A DNA stretch of 6,568 nucleotides from GAS188 sp035949255. Its GTDB lineage: Bacteria > Pseudomonadota > Alphaproteobacteria > Rhizobiales > Beijerinckiaceae. How positions within the stretch are numbered: the first letter of the stretch is position 1; each line of letters begins with the position of its first letter. The stretch covers positions 1 to 6,568 of the forward strand of contig DASZIL010000119.1 of NCBI GenBank assembly GCA_035949255.1, read 5' to 3'. Both the position numbers and the translations under genes were made by a program. Shown in pieces: positions 3,862 to 6,568 of the stretch. The notes below the pieces were generated by a model that made no database searches, had not been told where the DNA came from, and saw only the letters and a list, made by a program, of their open reading frames with translations.

Positions 3862-6568
3862 TCAGCGGCCCGCGAGCGCGTAAACGGGCTGCGCACGTTC
3901 CGCATTGAGCTCGGCGAGCGCGCGACGGTATTCCACCGGCATCACCTTGCGGAATTTCGGGAGATACTCCTCCCAATTGTCGAGAATGAGCTTGGCACGC
4001 GCCGAGCCCGTATACGCTGCATGCTTGGCGATGAGCTGATGCAGGCGCTCCCCGTCGAAACGGTCGAGATCGGCCATCACATCGACGAGGCCGTGGCCTT
4101 CGAGATCGCCGCCGTGATGATGCAGGCGCTGCATCATCACTTCCTCGGCCTCGACCGGCTCGAGATCGACCATGGAGAGGTTGCAACGCTTGGCGAAGGA
4201 GCCGTCCTCGTCGATCACATATGCGATGCCGCCCGACATGCCGGCCGCGAAGTTGCGCCCCGTCTGGCCGATGACGACGACGACGCCGCCCGTCATATAT
4301 TCGCAGCCATGGTCGCCCGTGCCTTCGACCACCGCGATCGCGCCCGAATTGCGGACCGCGAAACGTTCGCCCGCGACCCCACGGAAATAGCATTCCCCCG
4401 AAATCGCCCCGTAAAGCACGGTGTTGCCGATGATGATGCTCTCCTCGGGCGTGATGTTCACCGCTTCGCGTGACGGATAGATGATGATGCGCCCGCCCGA
4501 GAGACCCTTGCCGACATAATCATTGGCCTCCCCTTCGAGCTCGAGCGTCACCCCATGCGCGAGCCAGGCGCCAAAGCTCTGGCCGGCCGTGCCGTCGAGC
4601 TTCACATGCACCGTCTCGTCCGGAAGCCCGGCATGACCGTAGCGCTTGGCGATCTCACCGGAAAGCATCGCGCCCGTCGCCCGGTTCGTGTTGTTGATCG
4701 AGGCTTCGATGAGCACCGGGCGGCGCGTCTCGATGGCGTTCGCCGCGCGCGCGATCAACTCTCGGTCCAGCACCGCTTCGAGCTTGTGGTCTTGCCGCTC
4801 GAAATGGAAAATGCCGGTACCGGGCAAAGGCTCCGGCTTGTGGAACAGGCGCGAGAAATCGAGCCCCCTCGCCTTCCAGTGCTCGATGACCTTCGCCTGG
4901 TCGAGCATCTGCATTTGCCCGATCATCTCGTCGAAGCGGCGGAAGCCGAGCGACGCCATGATCTCACGCACCTCCTCGGCGAGGAAGAAGAAGTAATTGA
5001 TCACATGCTCCGGTAGGCCCGTGAAGCGCTTGCGCAGCACCGGATCTTGCGTCGCCACGCCGACCGGGCAGGTGTTGAGGTGACACTTTCGCATCATGAT
5101 GCAGCCGGCCGCGACGAGTGGCGCGGTCGCGCAGCCGAATTCGTCGGCGCCCAAAAGCGCGCCGATGACGACATCGCGCCCCGTGCGCACGCCGCCGTCC
5201 ACCTGCACCGCGATGCGCGAGCGAAGGCGATTCATCACGAGCGTCTGGTGAGTTTCCGCAAGGCCGATCTCCCAAGGGGAGCCTGCGTGCTTGATCGAGG
5301 TGAGCGGGGAAGCCCCGGTGCCGCCCTCGAAGCCCGAGATCGTTACATGGTCGGCGCGCGCCTTCGACACCCCCGCGGCGACCGTTCCGACGCCCACCTC
5401 GGAAACGAGCTTCACCGAAACGTCGGCCGCCGGGTTGACGTTCTTCAAGTCGTAGATGAGCTGGGCGAGATCCTCGATGCAGTAGATGTCGTGGTGCGGC
5501 GGCGGCGAGATCAGGCCGACGCCTTGCGTCGAGTGACGCACCTTGGCGATGATCGCGTCGACCTTATGGCCCGGCAATTGGCCGCCCTCGCCGGGCTTTG
5601 CCCCTTGCGCCATCTTGATCTGCATCACGTCGGAATTGACGAGATATTCCGTCGTGACGCCGAAGCGCCCCGAAGCCACTTGCTTGATCGCCGAGCGCAT
5701 CGAATCGCCATTGGCGAGCGGACGGAACCGGTCCACCTCCTCACCGCCCTCGCCCGTGTTGGACTTGCCGCCGATGCGGTTCATGGCGATCGCGAGCGTG
5801 GTGTGCGCCTCGCGCGAGATCGAGCCGAAGGACATCGCTCCCGTCGAGAAACGCTTCACGATCTGGCTCGCCGGCTCGACCTCCTCCTGCGGCACCGGAG
5901 AGCGCCCGTCCTCTTCGGCCGATTTGATGCGGAAGAGCCCGCGGATCGTCAGGAGATTTTCGGCCTGCTCGTTGAGAAGCTTGGCGAAGGCGCGATACTG
6001 GTCTTGCTGATCGCCGCGCACCGCGTGCTGAAGAAGCGACACCGCTTGCGGCGTCCAGGCATGCGCTTCGCCGCGCAGGCGGAACGCATATTCACCCCCG
6101 ACATCGAGCGAGCTGCGGTAGACGGGCGCGTCGCCGAAGGCGTCGCGATGGCGACGCACGCTCTCCTCCGCGATCTCGGCGAGGCCGACGCCTTCGATGG
6201 TGGTCTTGGTGCCGAAGAAGAAACGCTCGACAAAGGATGAAGAGAGGCCGACCGCATCGAAGATTTGCGCCCCGCAATAGGATTGGAAGGTCGAGATGCC
6301 CATCTTGGACATCACCTTCAACAGCCCCTTGTCGACCGACTTGATGAAGCGCTTGATGATCTCGCCCTCGTCGATCTCCTCCGGCAATTGCTGGCGCATC
6401 GCGGTAAGCGTCTCGAAAGCGAGATAGGGGTTGATGGCTTCCGCGCCATAGCCCGCGAGGCAGCAGAAGTGATGGACTTCGCGCGGCTCGCCGGTCTCGA
6501 CGACGAGGCCCACCGAAGTGCGCAAACCCTTGCGGATCAGGTGATGATGCACGGCCGCGGTCGCGAGC
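3862..6568 (-). CDS. gltB: Glutamate synthase [NADPH] large subunit (GltB), C-terminal 901 residues
   Basis: GltB is the catalytic subunit of GOGAT: glutamine is hydrolysed in an N-terminal amidotransferase domain and the ammonia is channelled to the FMN site, where it is added to 2-oxoglutarate. The window holds 901 codons; the 5' part, including the amidotransferase domain with its N-terminal Cys, lies past the right edge (full proteins are about 1,500 residues). The GTG at 6552 is an internal Val in the conserved ATAAVHHHLIR, not a start. In order come the end of the central domain (6568 to about 6020), the FMN-binding synthase domain (about 6000-4910) with GGKSNTGEGGEE (about 5775-5740) and the GEGGQLPGHK loop (near 5580), and the GXGXG beta-helix domain (about 4745-4200) with GTAGQSFG. 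The [3Fe-4S] ligands are Cys codons 5103-5101, 5085-5083 and 5070-5068, with the correct C-x5-C-x4-C spacing. The frame is unbroken. It is co-transcribed with gltD. Confidence 0.97.
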   Translation of the reverse strand, partial: LATAAVHHHLIRKGLRTSVGLVVETGEPREVHHFCCLAGYGAEAINPYLAFETLTAMRQQLPEEIDEGEIIKRFIKSVDKGLLKVMSKMGISTFQSYCGAQIFDAVGLSSSFVERFFFGTKTTIEGVGLAEIAEESVRRHRDAFGDAPVYRSSLDVGGEYAFRLRGEAHAWTPQAVSLLQHAVRGDQQDQYRAFAKLLNEQAENLLTIRGLFRIKSAEEDGRSPVPQEEVEPASQIVKRFSTGAMSFGSISREAHTTLAIAMNRIGGKSNTGEGGEEVDRFRPLANGDSMRSAIKQVASGRFGVTTEYLVNSDVMQIKMAQGAKPGEGGQLPGHKVDAIIAKVRHSTQGVGLISPPPHHDIYCIEDLAQLIYDLKNVNPAADVSVKLVSEVGVGTVAAGVSKARADHVTISGFEGGTGASPLTSIKHAGSPWEIGLAETHQTLVMNRLRSRIAVQVDGGVRTGRDVVIGALLGADEFGCATAPLVAAGCIMMRKCHLNTCPVGVATQDPVLRKRFTGLPEHVINYFFFLAEEVREIMASLGFRRFDEMIGQMQMLDQAKVIEHWKARGLDFSRLFHKPEPLPGTGIFHFERQDHKLEAVLDRELIARAANAIETRRPVLIEASINNTNRATGAMLSGEIAKRYGHAGLPDETVHVKLDGTAGQSFGAWLAHGVTLELEGEANDYVGKGLSGGRIIIYPSREAVNITPEESIIIGNTVLYGAISGECYFRGVAGERFAVRNSGAIAVVEGTGDHGCEYMTGGVVVVIGQTGRNFAAGMSGGIAYVIDEDGSFAKRCNLSMVDLEPVEAEEVMMQRLHHHGGDLEGHGLVDVMADLDRFDGERLHQLIAKHAAYTGSARAKLILDNWEEYLPKFRKVMPVEYRRALAELNAERAQPVYALAGR
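4114..4140. repeat. Perfect 12-bp inverted repeat inside gltB
   Basis: GTGATGATGCAG (4114-4125) and CTGCATCATCAC (4129-4140) are exact reverse complements around the 3-base centre GCG. On the gltB strand they encode VMMQRLHHH near the end of the protein, about 250 bases before gltD. In mRNA this would form a strong 12-bp hairpin. The HHHGGDLE part is conserved protein sequence as I recall the family, so part of the symmetry is imposed by coding. No T-run follows, so it is not a terminator. Confidence 0.6.

Noticed and set aside
2999..4393. Open frame of 464 codons on the - strand in another frame across the gltB/gltD junction
   Set aside because: It is very Arg/Ser/Ala-rich with no motifs, and it overlaps two certain genes on the same strand in a different frame.
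5091..5102. Perfect 12-base palindrome GCATCATGATGC in gltB
   Set aside because: It encodes the conserved CIMMR stretch at the [3Fe-4S] cluster, so the symmetry follows from the ATC-ATG-ATG codons and needs no other explanation.
5047..6240. Open frame of 397 codons on the + strand opposite gltB
   Set aside because: It is a shadow of the high-GC gltB codons: the product is dominated by Arg, Ala, His and Asp, has no recognisable domain, and lies wholly over a well-conserved gene.
6541..6551. GTGATGATGCA repeated here and at 4114-4124
   Set aside because: Both copies encode His-rich stretches of GltB on the opposite strand (HHH), so codon use is enough to explain the shared 11-mer.
6550..6552. 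GTG codon as a possible start of gltB at 6552
   Set aside because: The frame continues to the window edge and encodes LATAAVHHH, which is conserved internal GltB sequence; the gene is simply cut by the window.

Overview
The window reads as ordinary chromosomal DNA of a GC-rich alphaproteobacterium, most likely of the order Rhizobiales/Hyphomicrobiales. The reasons are the strong G/C bias at third codon positions, a gltB-gltD operon whose proteins match the alphaproteobacterial versions I remember, and a lytic murein transglycosylase followed by a DUF459 (SGNH-type) exported protein, a pairing I associate with this order. The assignment is inference from remembered protein families; no 16S or other marker gene is present.

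Layout. The left part is read on the + strand. It holds the last 98 codons of an MltB-type lytic transglycosylase (1-298), a 154-base gap with a weak terminator-like hairpin, a secreted DUF459/SGNH-fold protein (453-1637), a 108-base gap, and a glutathione S-transferase-family protein starting at GTG (1746-2411). The right part is read on the - strand: gltB enters from beyond the right edge and ends at 3862, and gltD follows one base later (3860-2439). The two strands converge in only 27 bases (2412-2438), where a GC hairpin plus T-run can end gltD transcription.

How the genes work together. GltB and GltD are the large and small subunits of NADPH-dependent glutamate synthase (GOGAT), which with glutamine synthetase assimilates ammonium. 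The transglycosylase and the DUF459 protein both belong to the cell envelope and may be linked in peptidoglycan or surface polysaccharide metabolism. The GST is a soluble enzyme with no evident tie to either group.

I see no mobile element, CRISPR array, tRNA, rRNA or novel multi-gene system. The observation most worth following is that the DUF459 protein has Ala and Ser where active SGNH hydrolases carry the catalytic Ser and His. Smaller points are a perfect 12-bp inverted repeat inside gltB, a terminator hairpin that contains the gltD stop codon, and a 13-codon ORF overlapping the GST start.
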